DNA of 64,000 nucleotides from Halomonas sp. 25-S5 (GCF_029889845.1 NZ_JARANV010000020.1:1-64000); one strand, 5' to 3'; positions 40,601 to 49,718 are shown, counted from the stretch's first letter. Made by a program: numbers and translations. Notes: generated from the sequence alone by a model not told the origin.

Positions 40601-42568
40601 CTCGCGACAGCGGCTCTCGAGCTCGGCCAGCGCCTTCTTGCGACGCCCCCAGAAGCCCTGCACCGACTCGCCTGGCCAGCCCTCGAGGAAGGCACGCCAC
40701 GGCGCCTGGCCGTGGGCCAGAGGGCCGCGCTCCCCGGTCAGACGCTCGCGCTCGGCATTGAGCCGCTCGCGCTCGGCACGCGCCTGATCGTAGGCGGAGA
40801 TGCTCTCGTCGCGCTCGCCGCTAAGACGGTCGAGGGTTTCACTCAGCTCGGCTTCGGTTGCCTGCTTCTCGGCCAGCCGTTCGGCCGGCCTCACGTCGGG
40901 GCATTCTCGCCGAAAATCCGCATGCCAGCCGGCCACCTGTTTGAGTTCGCCGACACGTCCCAGGTGCTCGTTGAGCGCGGTGCGCGCCGCAGCGGCCTCG
41001 TCACGGGCCAATGCGGCAGTGGTCTCTGGCGACTCCAGCTCTGCCTCGCTGAACAGACCATCGGCAAGGGCCTGGGTGTAGAAGCTCTGGTTGTCGACGA
41101 AGTCGCGCTGCTGCGACTCGAGGCGCTCGCGCTCCTTATCGAGCGCTTCCTGGCGCGCCTCCTGATCGCTCAGTTCATGCTTCAATTCATCCAGGTAGAC
41201 CGTATCGCCGATCACCTCTTCGCGGAAACGGTTGCCGTCCTGCGCATCGAACGCTTCGGCGCCCTCGTCCAGTGCCGCTACAGCGCGATAGCGCGGCGCA
41301 TCGTCGTCGAAGGCCAGGCTCTCGGCTAGCCACTGGCGGGCCGCGGCAAAGCCCACGTGGCCCACCTCGCGCGCCGCCGGCCAGTCTGCCCCAGGCAGGT
41401 GAACGAGCCGCCGATGGCTCTCGACCCGGTCGCCACGCTCGACCAGGGCGCCGCGCACGGCGCGCTCCTTCACCCCTGTCAGCCGGGCCAGCAGCCAGGT
41501 GGAGACCCGTGGCCGGTCGGTGTCGCCCACCGCCCAGGCCAGACCTACGGCGGCGTCGCCAGCGGCTTGATCCGACAATCGGGGGACGCCGGGCAGACCG
41601 GCCAGCGCCTGTCCGCCCAGCAGCGCCTCGCTCTGGGCCAGCTCGCGGTCGCTTTCGGCGAGTTCATGACGAGCGGCGAACAGGGCCTCGCCTTCGCCCT
41701 CGAGCGCCGCCAGACGTTCGACCTTGTCCCTGGCGCGACGCTGGTCGTGTTCGGCCTCTTCGAGCCGATGACGCAGCTCGGTGATGTTGTTGCCCGAATT
41801 GAGGATCACCTCCTCGATCAGTTCCTCGCTCTCGTCGGTCTCGCCGCGCGTGGCGCCAGAGAGGATCTCCGGCGCCAGCACCTCGAAGAAGAACGCCTGG
41901 TCGGCCTTCTCGCCGGGACGCGGCTTGATGGCGTTGAAGATCTGGCTCTTGTCGGCGCCCCCCTCCTTCTGGAAGGCGGCAAGTTGAACGAGTTCGCGCC
42001 GCGATACGTGAGCCCCCACGGCCTCCAGCCACTCGTCACGATTGTGGGTCAATCGCACCCCGCGTTCGGCCATCATCGCCTTGACGTCGCTATTGGCGTA
42101 GAGCGCCAGCTTGCCGTCCCGCGTCAGGTGGTGGACCGGAATGTCCTCGAGCCGCCCGGGATAGTGGTAGAAGGAGAGCCCGCTGCCGTCGCTGTAGCCG
42201 TATAAGCCGAACACGAATGTCTCGCCGGCCACCTCCTCGCCGGCTGCGGCCAGCATGTCGTCCTGCCCGGGCGCGGCACTGCGCGAGCGGAACTCCACGC
42301 GCAAGTGGCTCCAACTGCGCCCTTCCCCCGACACCGTGGAGGGGGAACACTTGCGCCGCGTGCGCGAGAGCAGGCTGCGATCCCTCGACAGCAGGCCGAT
42401 CAATGCCTCAGCCAGGGTGGTCTTGCCGAAACCGTTTTCCATGCTGATGGCACTCGACTGGCCGCGCAGGTCGAGCAGGAGGTGGCGCATCTTGGCATCC
42501 CAGGGCGAGGCCACGTCACCGTGCTTGTTGAGCAGGTTGGCGACCTCGATGCGGTGGATCACGCTCAT
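37682..42568 (-). CDS. jetC: JetC, SMC/MukB-like motor ATPase, unusually long
   Basis: The 1628-residue protein starts with an ATP-binding half (Walker A SMENGFGKTTLAEALIG, residues 42-58). A very long, Glu/Arg/Leu-rich coiled coil follows, interrupted by probable hinge segments. The C-terminal ATPase half has the signature motif MSEGQREAVSLM and the Walker B SVILLDGLFSKLS. The Walker B Asp is followed by Gly where canonical ABC/SMC ATPases have the catalytic Glu. At 1628 residues it exceeds MukB (about 1486) and typical JetC proteins. It should form the loop-extruding dimer with JetA and JetB. The ATG overlaps the jetB stop by four bases. Confidence 0.86.
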   Translation of the reverse strand: MSVIHRIEVANLLNKHGDVASPWDAKMRHLLLDLRGQSSAISMENGFGKTTLAEALIGLLSRDRSLLSRTRRKCSPSTVSGEGRSWSHLRVEFRSRSAAPGQDDMLAAAGEEVAGETFVFGLYGYSDGSGLSFYHYPGRLEDIPVHHLTRDGKLALYANSDVKAMMAERGVRLTHNRDEWLEAVGAHVSRRELVQLAAFQKEGGADKSQIFNAIKPRPGEKADQAFFFEVLAPEILSGATRGETDESEELIEEVILNSGNNITELRHRLEEAEHDQRRARDKVERLAALEGEGEALFAARHELAESDRELAQSEALLGGQALAGLPGVPRLSDQAAGDAAVGLAWAVGDTDRPRVSTWLLARLTGVKERAVRGALVERGDRVESHRRLVHLPGADWPAAREVGHVGFAAARQWLAESLAFDDDAPRYRAVAALDEGAEAFDAQDGNRFREEVIGDTVYLDELKHELSDQEARQEALDKERERLESQQRDFVDNQSFYTQALADGLFSEAELESPETTAALARDEAAAARTALNEHLGRVGELKQVAGWHADFRRECPDVRPAERLAEKQATEAELSETLDRLSGERDESISAYDQARAERERLNAERERLTGERGPLAHGQAPWRAFLEGWPGESVQGFWGRRKKALAELESRCREAEQRRQEAQRTQARLAPLAEAAARYAELHGDDDPVHLRVHLRDRERELGEEAHRLETEEARLRQLHAARLSFAELNGARELSPEAWLADARRRYPRLLREAETLAADIAAREAYLAQLAGDPLERRAAEAEAHRLLEEAGIAWQPLHVVLNAKDVAEDRRRERLAQAAGLLFAPVVAGSEAARHAAEVLVDASLAVPVFEAQRLAALLERGEPPLGAVQGVETLAVKAALDPSYLETLREATETRLSADHARQQALDAECQHLDPHGETFSLALEAREADDNDVERALERLAETQSRLDERQESLAPRLSEAALACIDGYQRYLQEGGDLALEQAAETQVEAGETLAELRPQREQAAQELEAHGSTWLAAEQFNDAGGVERLAALDERLIELERWLGEADERLGEAERRREVLTRQHAQVEVRLRQLFAEGERERLRALADFEAQGGEEFMATATEVQETREAELALATKRADFDFSRIRAYLDVRDASGGSQQLEHEIARVKREIAALREARKAKQRERDAVEQRLADHRRALERVDQLAVEWLRALRELPAGWDRRLAESASAIWPGDDDEDAPRTQALNEWQRLAGESVADGALDLEALEACQQTLLDALAELNLGERARHRERLAKRVAEAERQLTASLEEAAHSRLFSDTERARLGALVGVSQAGLDDLAALHSQLAGQLEAHRERVGRLQATREQIEGTLVERLSSIISDAAGNLDILKRVAKSHGAGGAFFEVKAALIGTEQLRELIATLLADIDEHQAAMRRRAERDGGVADGEVRRRDDDLLRQIRRRIYRGLFHDVSIRLKHDAIRPHGRLFSLNEEMSEGQREAVSLMWLVKLSEFAIERELRELPGHHKRRARASRESVILLDGLFSKLSHRRLIQDSLESLRNTRGRFQMIGLIHNPNYENDPEIFPTYLVGSVIGGVQGQGGHVMVRDGRITPPEILGRSQGEASLFGIHVSKPATQE

Positions 42569-43401
42569 GGGGCGACCTCCTCGTCTCCTTCGCCGGCGGA
42601 CATCCCACCGAACGTATCATCGCCGGCCTCAGCGGCTGTCCGTCCGACGCCACCCTGGGCCAGGACCTGGAGATGGGCGAGCTGGTGCACGCCCACCTGC
42701 TCGCTCTCCAGCGCGCCGAGCAGCGTCTGCTGCCAGATCTCTCCCTCCGCTTCGCGGTCGTCGCTACGCACAGCCTCGAGCAGACCGGCCCGCGCCTGCA
42801 GATCGATGAAGGCGCGAACCCGGCGACTGACGTCCTCGCCACGCTCCTCACACAGGGCGCGGCTCGTCTCTGGCGCCGCCTCACCCAGCTCGCGCAGCGC
42901 CTCGAGCTGCTCGCGCAGCAGCTCGGCGAGCTCCGCCGTGGTGAAGGTGGCTTCCTGATAGCGGCTGACATCGGAGAGCGCCCGGTTGTAGCGGGTATAA
43001 AGCAGGGTATGCATCAGCAGCCACAACTGCAGGTACCAATGGGCCAGCTCCGTGCGGCTCTCCTGTCGCAGCTTGAGGGCCTCGAACACCGGGTCGCGGG
43101 TATAGAGTGGCGGTTGCTCGAGCTCGGGGTCCGGCAGCAGGGCATAGTAGCGCGAGCCAGGCGCGATCCCCGGATAGTCCCCGGCCTCGAAGACCTTGAG
43201 GCGTAGCCCCTGACCGGCTAGGAAATCGCGCAGCGCCTCTCGCTCGATGTCGCTGGCATCGTCGATCAGTGCGCAGACATCGCGCTCGGCGAGCTGTCCC
43301 TCGCGTGCGGCGCGGCGCTTGCGCCCACTACCAGGCGCCCGTTCGGCGCTGCGGTAACGCAGCAGGTAGGCGACGACCTCGCCCATTTCGGTCATGTTCA
43401 T
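42565..43401 (-). CDS. jetB: JetB, MukE/kite-like subunit of a Wadjet-type system
   Basis: The 278-residue protein sits between jetA and jetC with four-base overlaps on both sides. It begins MTEMGEVVAYLLRYRSAE, contains YYALLPDPELEQPPLYTRDP and mostly helical sequence, and ends in an acidic Gly-rich tail. In Wadjet and MukBEF operons this position belongs to the winged-helix dimer (JetB/MukE) that binds the kleisin. Sequence similarity alone is weak; position carries most of the call. Confidence 0.75.
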   Translation of the reverse strand: MNMTEMGEVVAYLLRYRSAERAPGSGRKRRAAREGQLAERDVCALIDDASDIEREALRDFLAGQGLRLKVFEAGDYPGIAPGSRYYALLPDPELEQPPLYTRDPVFEALKLRQESRTELAHWYLQLWLLMHTLLYTRYNRALSDVSRYQEATFTTAELAELLREQLEALRELGEAAPETSRALCEERGEDVSRRVRAFIDLQARAGLLEAVRSDDREAEGEIWQQTLLGALESEQVGVHQLAHLQVLAQGGVGRTAAEAGDDTFGGMSAGEGDEEVAP

Positions 43402-44795
43402 GCGCGTTCTTCCTCAAAGAAGCCGAGTGACGGGGTCACGGCCCCTTCGACACGTCGCCCGTCGTCAAGACGTAGCGCGAACGGCTGGGGCTCGATGCCC
43501 ACGGTCACCCCTGGCGCGAGTAGTTCAGTATCCACGAAGGTGTTGAGCAGCTGAGCCAGAAAGTCGCCACCCTCGAAGCGGTGCCAGCCCTCGGCGAGCG
43601 CTTCGGGCAACGGCAGCGGACCGCCACGCAGGCGCTCGCGCAGCGCCGGACCGCGCGCCTCCAGGAAACGGGCCAGCAGCGGATCCTCGGGGTCGGCATC
43701 GTGCGTCTCGTCGAACACCAGAGCGGCGTGACTAGCCTCGGCGCGACGACTTTCCAGCAGCGGAATCAGCGGCACGGGTCGCGGGAAGGCGGGCTGAGCG
43801 TACAGCGGCATCAGTCGAGCCACCACGGCCTGCTGCAGGCTCGACTCGCCGGGCGCTTCGAGCAGGTGGCGTGCCAGAGCCTGGAAGTCGACCACGCCCA
43901 TGGACTGGATACGCCCCTCGGCGATGTCGGCCAGCAGCTCGGAGAGGCGCCGCGACAAGTTCTCGATGGCAGTGAGCACTCGGCCAATGGCGCTGGAGAG
44001 CATGCGCAGATCCCACTCTTCGGTCTGCATCTCTCGCCAGGCATCGAAGCGCTCCATCAGCCGTGCCGTCGACAGCTGTGCCCGGGCATCCAGCAGGGTC
44101 TGCTGGATGCTGGTCAAGGCATTGTGGTAGTGACGTTCGTTATCGAGCAGCGCCGAGAGCTTGCCTTCTCGGGTGGGATTCTCACGCACTCGACGCAGCT
44201 CCTGGGTCAGGGCGCGGATCGCCAGCAGGATCTGGTTGGTGATGTCGGGAATGCGCGCGAAGTCGCCTCGTGCCAGTGCGGCCAGTACCTTGGCGGCGTC
44301 GTACTCGGAATAGAGCAGATCCTCCACCTGGCCGGCGAGCGTCACCGCCTGGCGGCCGCTGGGGGTGAGACGCACCTGCCCTGTCTGGCCCTGCTTCTCG
44401 ATCAGTGCCGTACGCTTGGTGCTGCGCGCAGCGCGGCCCGCCGCTTCACCGTCCTGGTCCCCCTGAGGCTGGCGAAAGTGGATCTCACTGGGGGTGGCCA
44501 GAAGGTTGATGACGTAGACGAGATCGTCATGGGGCAGCGTGGAATAGGACTCGGGATAACTCTCGCGCAGGTGTGCCAGGCAGCGAGTCTGGGAGACAAA
44601 GGCACTGTTCGTGGCGAAGTCGACGTCGAGTAGGTAGTCGAGCAGCAGGCAACCGAGGTCTAGCCAGTAGCCGTCTCGCCAACCGCGACGCTGCTCCTGG
44701 CTGACCTGAACGGAAGGCGATCCCGGCTCGTGGCCGCTGTCGTGCAGGTCGATTAGCCGCGTGGTAGGGACGAGCAGTTTGCTCCAGGCTGTCAT
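43398..44795 (-). CDS. jetA: JetA, kleisin/MukF-like subunit of a Wadjet-type system
   Basis: The start at 44795 gives 465 residues beginning MTAWSKLLVPTTRLIDLHDS; an upstream in-frame start adds a tail without merit. The protein is helical, with a winged-helix-like N-terminus (LLLDYLLDVDFATNSAFVSQ), a central coiled-coil stretch (about 200-320) and a C-terminal domain. This is the shape of kleisins that bridge SMC heads. It is the first gene of the jetABCD operon. The plausible ribosome site CAGGA is modest. Subtype of Wadjet cannot be fixed by eye. Confidence 0.77.
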   Translation of the reverse strand: MTAWSKLLVPTTRLIDLHDSGHEPGSPSVQVSQEQRRGWRDGYWLDLGCLLLDYLLDVDFATNSAFVSQTRCLAHLRESYPESYSTLPHDDLVYVINLLATPSEIHFRQPQGDQDGEAAGRAARSTKRTALIEKQGQTGQVRLTPSGRQAVTLAGQVEDLLYSEYDAAKVLAALARGDFARIPDITNQILLAIRALTQELRRVRENPTREGKLSALLDNERHYHNALTSIQQTLLDARAQLSTARLMERFDAWREMQTEEWDLRMLSSAIGRVLTAIENLSRRLSELLADIAEGRIQSMGVVDFQALARHLLEAPGESSLQQAVVARLMPLYAQPAFPRPVPLIPLLESRRAEASHAALVFDETHDADPEDPLLARFLEARGPALRERLRGGPLPLPEALAEGWHRFEGGDFLAQLLNTFVDTELLAPGVTVGIEPQPFALRLDDGRRVEGAVTPSLGFFEEERA

Positions 44796-44907
44796 GAGCG
44801 GTCCTGATGACAAAAGGGTATTATGCCAAGTGACGCCCACAGCCGTCATGGAGTGCGGCTAACCGATAGGATGGTCGCAGAAAGCTTCCATCGCTCAGGA
44901 CTGGATC

Positions 44908-45810
44908 TTGAAGTGGACCCCTGATCTTACCCAGCAATTGTGGACACCGATCTAAGCGATCATTCTGCCCTCGAAGGCCTTTGGGCTGATCATCCCGATG
45001 GCACTGTGCCGGCGTTGCTGGTTGTAGTCCAACTCAATGTATTCGAACACCTGCTGTCGTATCGTCTTTCGCGTCTCGAACCACACGCCGTGGATGGCCT
45101 CGACCTTGAGGCTGTGGAAGAAGCTCTCGGCGCAGGCATTGTCGTAGCAGTTGCCCTTAGCGCTCATGCTGCACTTGAGGGCGTGCTGCATCAGCAGCGA
45201 CTGGTACAGCGTCGAGCAATACTGACTCCCGCGGTCTGAATGGACGATCACGCCCTTCGGCATCTTCCGGTTCCACAGCGCCATCCGCAGGGCGTCGCCG
45301 ACCAGGTCGGCGGTCATCCGCTCGCTCATCGCCCAGCCGATCACCTTGCGTGAGTACAGGTCGATCAGCAACGCCAGGTAGAGCCAGCATTCACCGGTCG
45401 CCAGGTACGTGATGTCGCCAACCCACTTCTGGTTCGGCGCGTCAGCGGTGAAGTCTTGTTCCAGCAGGTTGGGTGCCACCGGCAGCGTGTGACGCGAGTT
45501 CGTGGTGGACTTGAACTTGCGGGCGGCTTTCGCCCGGAGGTTCTGCCGACGGAGGCTGGCGGCGACCGTATTCCGACTGATCGATACGCCGGCATCCTTC
45601 AGATCGTGAGTCAGCCTGGGGGCGCCTGAGCGCCCATTGCCCTGTCAGAAGGTCTGGGCCACCTTCTGGTCCGTGATGGCCTGTTGGCGGCGCCGTGGAG
45701 ATGGTTCGCCACCCCGTAGTCGCCAGGCGTAGTAGCCACTGCGGGCGACGCCGAAAAACGCACACATTCGTTGAACGCTGAAGGCCTGACGGTGCTGCGC
45801 TTATTGTTTG
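44908..45810 (-). mobile_element. IS3-family insertion sequence, truncated
   Basis: The OrfB-type DDE transposase and its 3' end are present; OrfA is missing. The outer end on the low-coordinate side probably lies in or near GAAGTGGACCCCTGATC (44908-44925), whose core also appears in the repeats flanking putA. The upstream end is lost near 45810. Confidence 0.65.
44952..45767 (-). pseudogene. IS3-family transposase OrfB with an in-frame TGA
   Basis: A 271-codon frame runs from ATG at 45767 (MCAFFGVARSGYYAWRLRGG) to 44952, broken by one TGA at 45645-45647 after DQKVAQTF. The rve core is well kept: [20 protein letters not shown] (first Asp), [10 protein letters not shown] (second Asp) and [18 protein letters not shown] (Glu). 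The final part, [19 protein letters not shown], is typical of IS3 OrfB. The stop and the absence of OrfA make it non-functional unless suppressed. Confidence 0.82.
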
Positions 45811-46001
45811 AATTCAGGTTCAATAGCTTTCGTTATCAAGCAGGTAGAGGAGCAAGTAATGGAGGACTCGCTCGGTCCTCGATAGGCATCGGCACGTACT
45901 AGGCGTGGAAGAGATTCCCTTCGCTGATGTAATCCTTAGTTGGTAGTGATAATCAGCGATTGGTTCTCGTAGAACCGGCTAATCCACTGGAACAGCGCAT
46001 A

Positions 46002-46309
46002 GCGCGCCTACCGGCTCATCAAGGCCTGTAACCGTGAGAGCCAGCAATGGGGGACACCCGTACAAGCAGGGTGACTGATAACTAAAAACCGCACTACCAC
46101 AGTTTCTTAACGGATGTAAACTCAGGCCCTATCCCGCAAAGGAACGAAACAAAACGAGCCAAAATCAGCCACCACGATTCCTGAGCACAAGTCCAGCCTG
46201 AACTTGACCTTAATGGGTAAAAAATTAAGGGCAACATGAAATGCCTATCAGAGCCCAGCATGCTTTGCCAGCTCTCGAAGTGACTTTCATTGGACAAGTG
46301 GCAAAAAAA
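46002..46309 (+). repeat. 308-bp diverged direct repeat, right copy
   Basis: This is the partner of 36244-36551, of equal length and orientation. It ends directly against the probable left inverted repeat of an ISL3 element (GGCTCTTCGTCG at 46310). Just left of it, on the minus strand, the peptide YALFQWISRFYENQSLIITT (about 45943-46003) resembles the C-terminal part of IstB-type ATPases and may be another scrap. Confidence 0.75.
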
Positions 46310-47060
46310 GGCTCTTCGTCGTTGGGTGTAGAATTCGCCCCCTGAGCAGGGCTCAGGATATTACCTCCACGATGACAGGAAGCATGGCATGGACGGCACC
46401 CAGATTCTGACCCTCGGCCTCGCTTGCGACGCATGGCGGCGAAGCGAACAACGTGGCCTACAACATCTTCCAGGTTTTCCTGAGCAGCGTGACCGAGCTC
46501 CTTCCCAAGGCCGATTTGACGGTCGACGGGGTCCACATCGTGTGGTCCCTCACCAAATCCCTGAACAAGGTCCGCGAAATGAGCGCCGTGAGAAGTGACG
46601 CCCCAAGTCGCTGCGGCGGGTGCTGTTGAAGAGCCTGGGAGACGAGAACCTGACCGTCACCCTTCCAGGAACGAGGTGCCGGTCAGAGTGCGACTGCCAA
46701 TGCCTGGGTAATCAACGAGAAGCTACACTAGATCCAGAAGGCCCCAACACCGTGAGAGCCCCAGTGGCGTATCACGAACTACGCCGACTAGGCGGGCAGC
46801 GGTCTCCGAGAAGATACTGCTGAAGCCGATGCGGAAAGTCCTGGCAACGATTGAGCGGCACGCCGCCGTGGTTATGAAGCGTTGGATCTCGGGACTGAGG
46901 AATGCACGACTGGAAGAGATGAACGGCCTGTTCCAGGCGCCTCGATCAAGCTCACGCGGCTACCGAAACGAGGCCAACTTCATCACCACGATCTACCTGA
47001 TTGGCAGCCCGCTGGGCCGCTTTCTCGATCAAGCCAAATCCACATGAAATGAAGAAGCCC
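46310..47060 (+). mobile_element. ISL3-family insertion sequence, decayed
   Basis: GGCTCTTCGTCGTTGGGTGT at 46310 fits the terminal repeat commonly seen in ISL3 elements. A transposase pseudogene follows. The right end is probably near 47045-47060 (GAAGAAGCCC), a poor match to the repeat. The element is about 750 bp, half the usual length, so it has internal deletions. Confidence 0.6.
46389..47047 (+). pseudogene. ISL3 transposase, deleted and frameshifted
   Basis: The start MDGTQILTLGLA matches the ISL3 N-terminus. In another frame AYNIFQVFLSSVTELLPKAD leads to LTVDGVHIVWSLTKSLNKVR, the second catalytic Asp region. In a third, NARLEEMNGLFQAPRSSSRG and NEANFITTIYLIGSPLGRFL form the C-terminus with the last acidic residue. 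Frameshifts and missing middle parts make it non-functional. Confidence 0.75.
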
Positions 47061-47082
47061 CCTCCATTCACCCTTGAGATGG

Positions 47083-47202
47083 TCATCGGCTGTGCCGACT
47101 CCTATGACGCTTCAGCAGCTCATAAAACCCCATTCCGATAGTGGCGAGCATAATAAACAGGATAGGCGACACCCCCACCAAGAATGTAAGCAACTCCTCC
47201 AT
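47083..47202 (-). CDS. Small single-span membrane protein (39 aa), unassigned
   Basis: The ATG at 47202 has AGGAGG six bases upstream. The peptide MEELLTFLVGVSPILFIMLA continues with TIGMGFYELLKRHRSRHSR: one hydrophobic span of about 20 residues and a basic C-terminal tail. Such proteins often associate with membrane complexes, but I recognise no family. It stands alone between ISL3 and IS1380 debris. Confidence 0.45.
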   Translation of the reverse strand: MEELLTFLVGVSPILFIMLATIGMGFYELLKRHRSRHSR

Positions 47203-47549
47203 CACACGCCTCCTGGGTATCTCCTAACACTCGTGAGTAAGATATAAACTAATTGAGTCTAACTCGTGCTGAATGAGTAGCTAATCAGCCATGCCGGCAC
47301 CGGTAGTTTCCCTGTCATCGCCAGCGAGCATTTTTGACCACCTTCGTCTCATTTGCCAAAGGCATGTCAGCTATGTCAGACCATTGCTGCGCAGGCCGGC
47401 GACGATGGAGCGCTTTGTCATGTATTTCTCCCCACCGAGACGGGGATGCTGGCTGCTGGTGCCCACCAGCCCTCTGCGTGGTGGCTTTGTCCGACAGGCG
47501 ATCAGCATGGCGTCCCAAGCGGATAGCGCAGGCGGCTTCGCAGCATGTT
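47203..47549. other. Gap between the small membrane frame and IS1380 debris
   Basis: No gene is recognisable. The right part may include the lost 3' end of the IS1380 element. A modestly AT-rich segment (47225-47280) could hold a promoter for 47083-47202. Confidence 0.4.
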
Positions 47550-48065
47550 CTACACCATCATGCGCCCAATGTCCCGTCCGAAGTCGAGGATAGTCTGCAG
47601 TTTTTTATGGATGACGAGGGCGGCACGATGCACCAATTCCTGCCACACCGTCCGTATCCGGCGCCGATTGCCGGGATGGCAGACCGGGCTAAGCTCGCCG
47701 GTCATGCCCAACAGCCCCATCAATCGTAGGATGTTGTAGGCCAGCTGGGCGAGATGCAGGATGAGATCGTTGGTGGCGAACTTGCCCGACCGTAGCCGCT
47801 CCAAGTCAAGATCGGTCTTGATCTCGCTGTGGAACTGCTCGAGGGTGGCATGCGCCTGATAGCGCTTGATCACCGCCTTCGGCGCCTCGTCCAGCCAGGC
47901 CCACCAGCCTTCCAGTTCATACTCCGGTTCGAGCAGCAACGGGCCATCGCGATCGGCGGTGCACTCCACCAGGCTCATCACGCGCTAGAAGCACTGCCCG
48001 CTGATGGACAGCCCGGCGTAGCTGGCGAGGGTGAGGCGACTGGCGCGAAACTTGACTTTGGGCAT
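47550..48065 (-). pseudogene. IS1380-family transposase, large internal deletion
   Basis: The N-terminus MPKVKFRASRLTLASYAGLS followed by ISGQCF is joined in frame, through a TAG at 47985-47987, to the C-terminal part. That part includes YQAHATLEQFHSEIKTDLDL followed by ERLRSGKFATN, the conserved final Glu region of IS1380 transposases. Most of the DDE domain between them is missing. Confidence 0.78.
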
Positions 48066-48407
48066 GAAAGTTTCTGGGTGAATGGAAATATCCATTGTTT
48101 GCTATGCAGGTCAGGGGGCTAGAAGCGCTTCAGGTGAGCAGTCGCACGGATTCAGAATCCAGATACGTCTGCATAACTAAAGAAACAAAAGCCCGTGGAA
48201 TAGAAGGCCAAAAGTTTTTGGTAATTATTGATTCACGATGCGTGTTCTACAAAACAACTGAGCTTATACTCCTCTGCCATACTTAAAGCTGGTGAGCTCG
48301 CATTGCAACGGCCCACCATCAACGCTAAAAAAACATTCAAGCCCACGAAGCATGTCCAGAGGTGATATGCTTTATTACGTTGCTTCAGTGGCAGTTTTTT
48401 CCTACAT
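48066..48407. other. Intergenic stretch downstream of dctM
   Basis: The 340-base stretch is AT-richer than the genome average and has no recognisable gene or RNA. No clear T-rich hairpin follows dctM. Confidence 0.4.
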
Positions 48408-49718
48408 CTACATTGTATAAGGGAGCCAAGTTGATAGGAACGGAATGGAAAACAGAATCATGATCGTGACGGCTTCCATCAATATGAACCATGATGCACC
48501 CGAAAAAACATCCGTGAGCGATGTGTCCTCATCTAAGCCCGCGATGACATAGACGTTCAAGCCTATCGGTGGTGTGATCAACCCAATTTCACACATTTTA
48601 ATAGCAAGGATGCCGAACCAGATAGGATCGAAACCAAGGCCAGTTACCACTGGGAAAAGGATGGGTAGAGTAATAACCAGCATGGAAAATGCATCGAGAA
48701 ACATGCCCATAGGGATGTAAATAATCAATATCAATGCAATGATCAAGATGGCTGGGAGAGGCAGGTCAATTACCAGCGAAGAAACCATTTGCGGAACTTG
48801 TATTAAGCTAAGAAAGAAGCTGTAGATACCGGCCCCGAGCATGGTCATCATTATCATCACAGTCGTATTGATGGCATCTCGTGATGAACCGGCAATGGCC
48901 TTTAATTTGCTGGAAAAGTCTTGCTTTGAGGTGAGCAGGAAAAGAACTGATGCCACAGCTCCTAACGAGGCTGCCTCAGTCGGTGTCGCCCAGCCTGTAT
49001 AGATGCTCCCGAGCACCACGACGATAAGTGCTAACAGCTTCCAAGCATGTACAAGCGACCTCAGACGCTGGCCCCAATCAGATTTTTCGCCTTTTGGGCA
49101 CATTGCTGGCTTGCGGGCGGAGATGAGAAGAACACCCAGCACAAAGACCAAAACAGAAAGGACACCAGGTATCACCCCTGCAACCAGCATTCGGCCAGCA
49201 GACACCTCGGTGAGCGCAGCATAGAAGACAAGCAGTACGCTTGGCGGTATTAGTACGCCTAGAACACCACCAGCGGCTACACAGCCGGCCGAAAGTCGCT
49301 TGTCATATCCTGCTTTTTTCATCTCAGGCAGTGAGATAGACCCTACCGTTGCAGCCGTAGCTACACTGGATCCAGAGGTGGCTGAGAAGCCGGCACAAGT
49401 AAGAATTGTTGATACCGCAAGCCCTCCGGGTAAATGTCCGCACCAGCGTTTAGCGACGTGGAAGAGAGATTTCCCTACACCCGCATGTAGCGCAAAATTT
49501 CCCATGATGATGAAGAGAGGGATGACAGTGAGTAGATACGCAGCGGTCTCGTCAAATGCAAAGTTCTGAAGCACGTTGTAGACGTACGTCAAGTCTTGAA
49601 CAAACAAGATGCCAATCATTCCTGCAAGTCCAAGAGCTGCAAATACTGGGATGCCAAGCCCCATAAATATAAATATCAGAAGGACGGATAACAGTCCAAG
49701 CACCATGGGGTTAGTCAT
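48408..49718 (-). CDS. dctM: TRAP transporter large permease DctM
   Basis: The 436-residue membrane protein of about 12 spans belongs to the DctM family, the channel-forming subunit of TRAP transporters. Typical blocks are SGSSVATAATVGSISLPEMK and GYDKRLSAGCVAAGGVLGVL, followed by PPSVLLVFYA. It imports an organic acid using a sodium gradient, with DctP and DctQ encoded upstream. Its start overlaps the dctQ stop by eight bases. Confidence 0.92.
   Translation of the reverse strand: MTNPMVLGLLSVLLIFIFMGLGIPVFAALGLAGMIGILFVQDLTYVYNVLQNFAFDETAAYLLTVIPLFIIMGNFALHAGVGKSLFHVAKRWCGHLPGGLAVSTILTCAGFSATSGSSVATAATVGSISLPEMKKAGYDKRLSAGCVAAGGVLGVLIPPSVLLVFYAALTEVSAGRMLVAGVIPGVLSVLVFVLGVLLISARKPAMCPKGEKSDWGQRLRSLVHAWKLLALIVVVLGSIYTGWATPTEAASLGAVASVLFLLTSKQDFSSKLKAIAGSSRDAINTTVMIMMTMLGAGIYSFFLSLIQVPQMVSSLVIDLPLPAILIIALILIIYIPMGMFLDAFSMLVITLPILFPVVTGLGFDPIWFGILAIKMCEIGLITPPIGLNVYVIAGLDEDTSLTDVFSGASWFILMEAVTIMILFSIPFLSTWLPYTM

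Noticed and set aside
35839-47202. Prophage at the tRNA-Arg site
   Set aside because: No capsid, tail, terminase or lysis genes are present; only defence genes and insertion-sequence debris.
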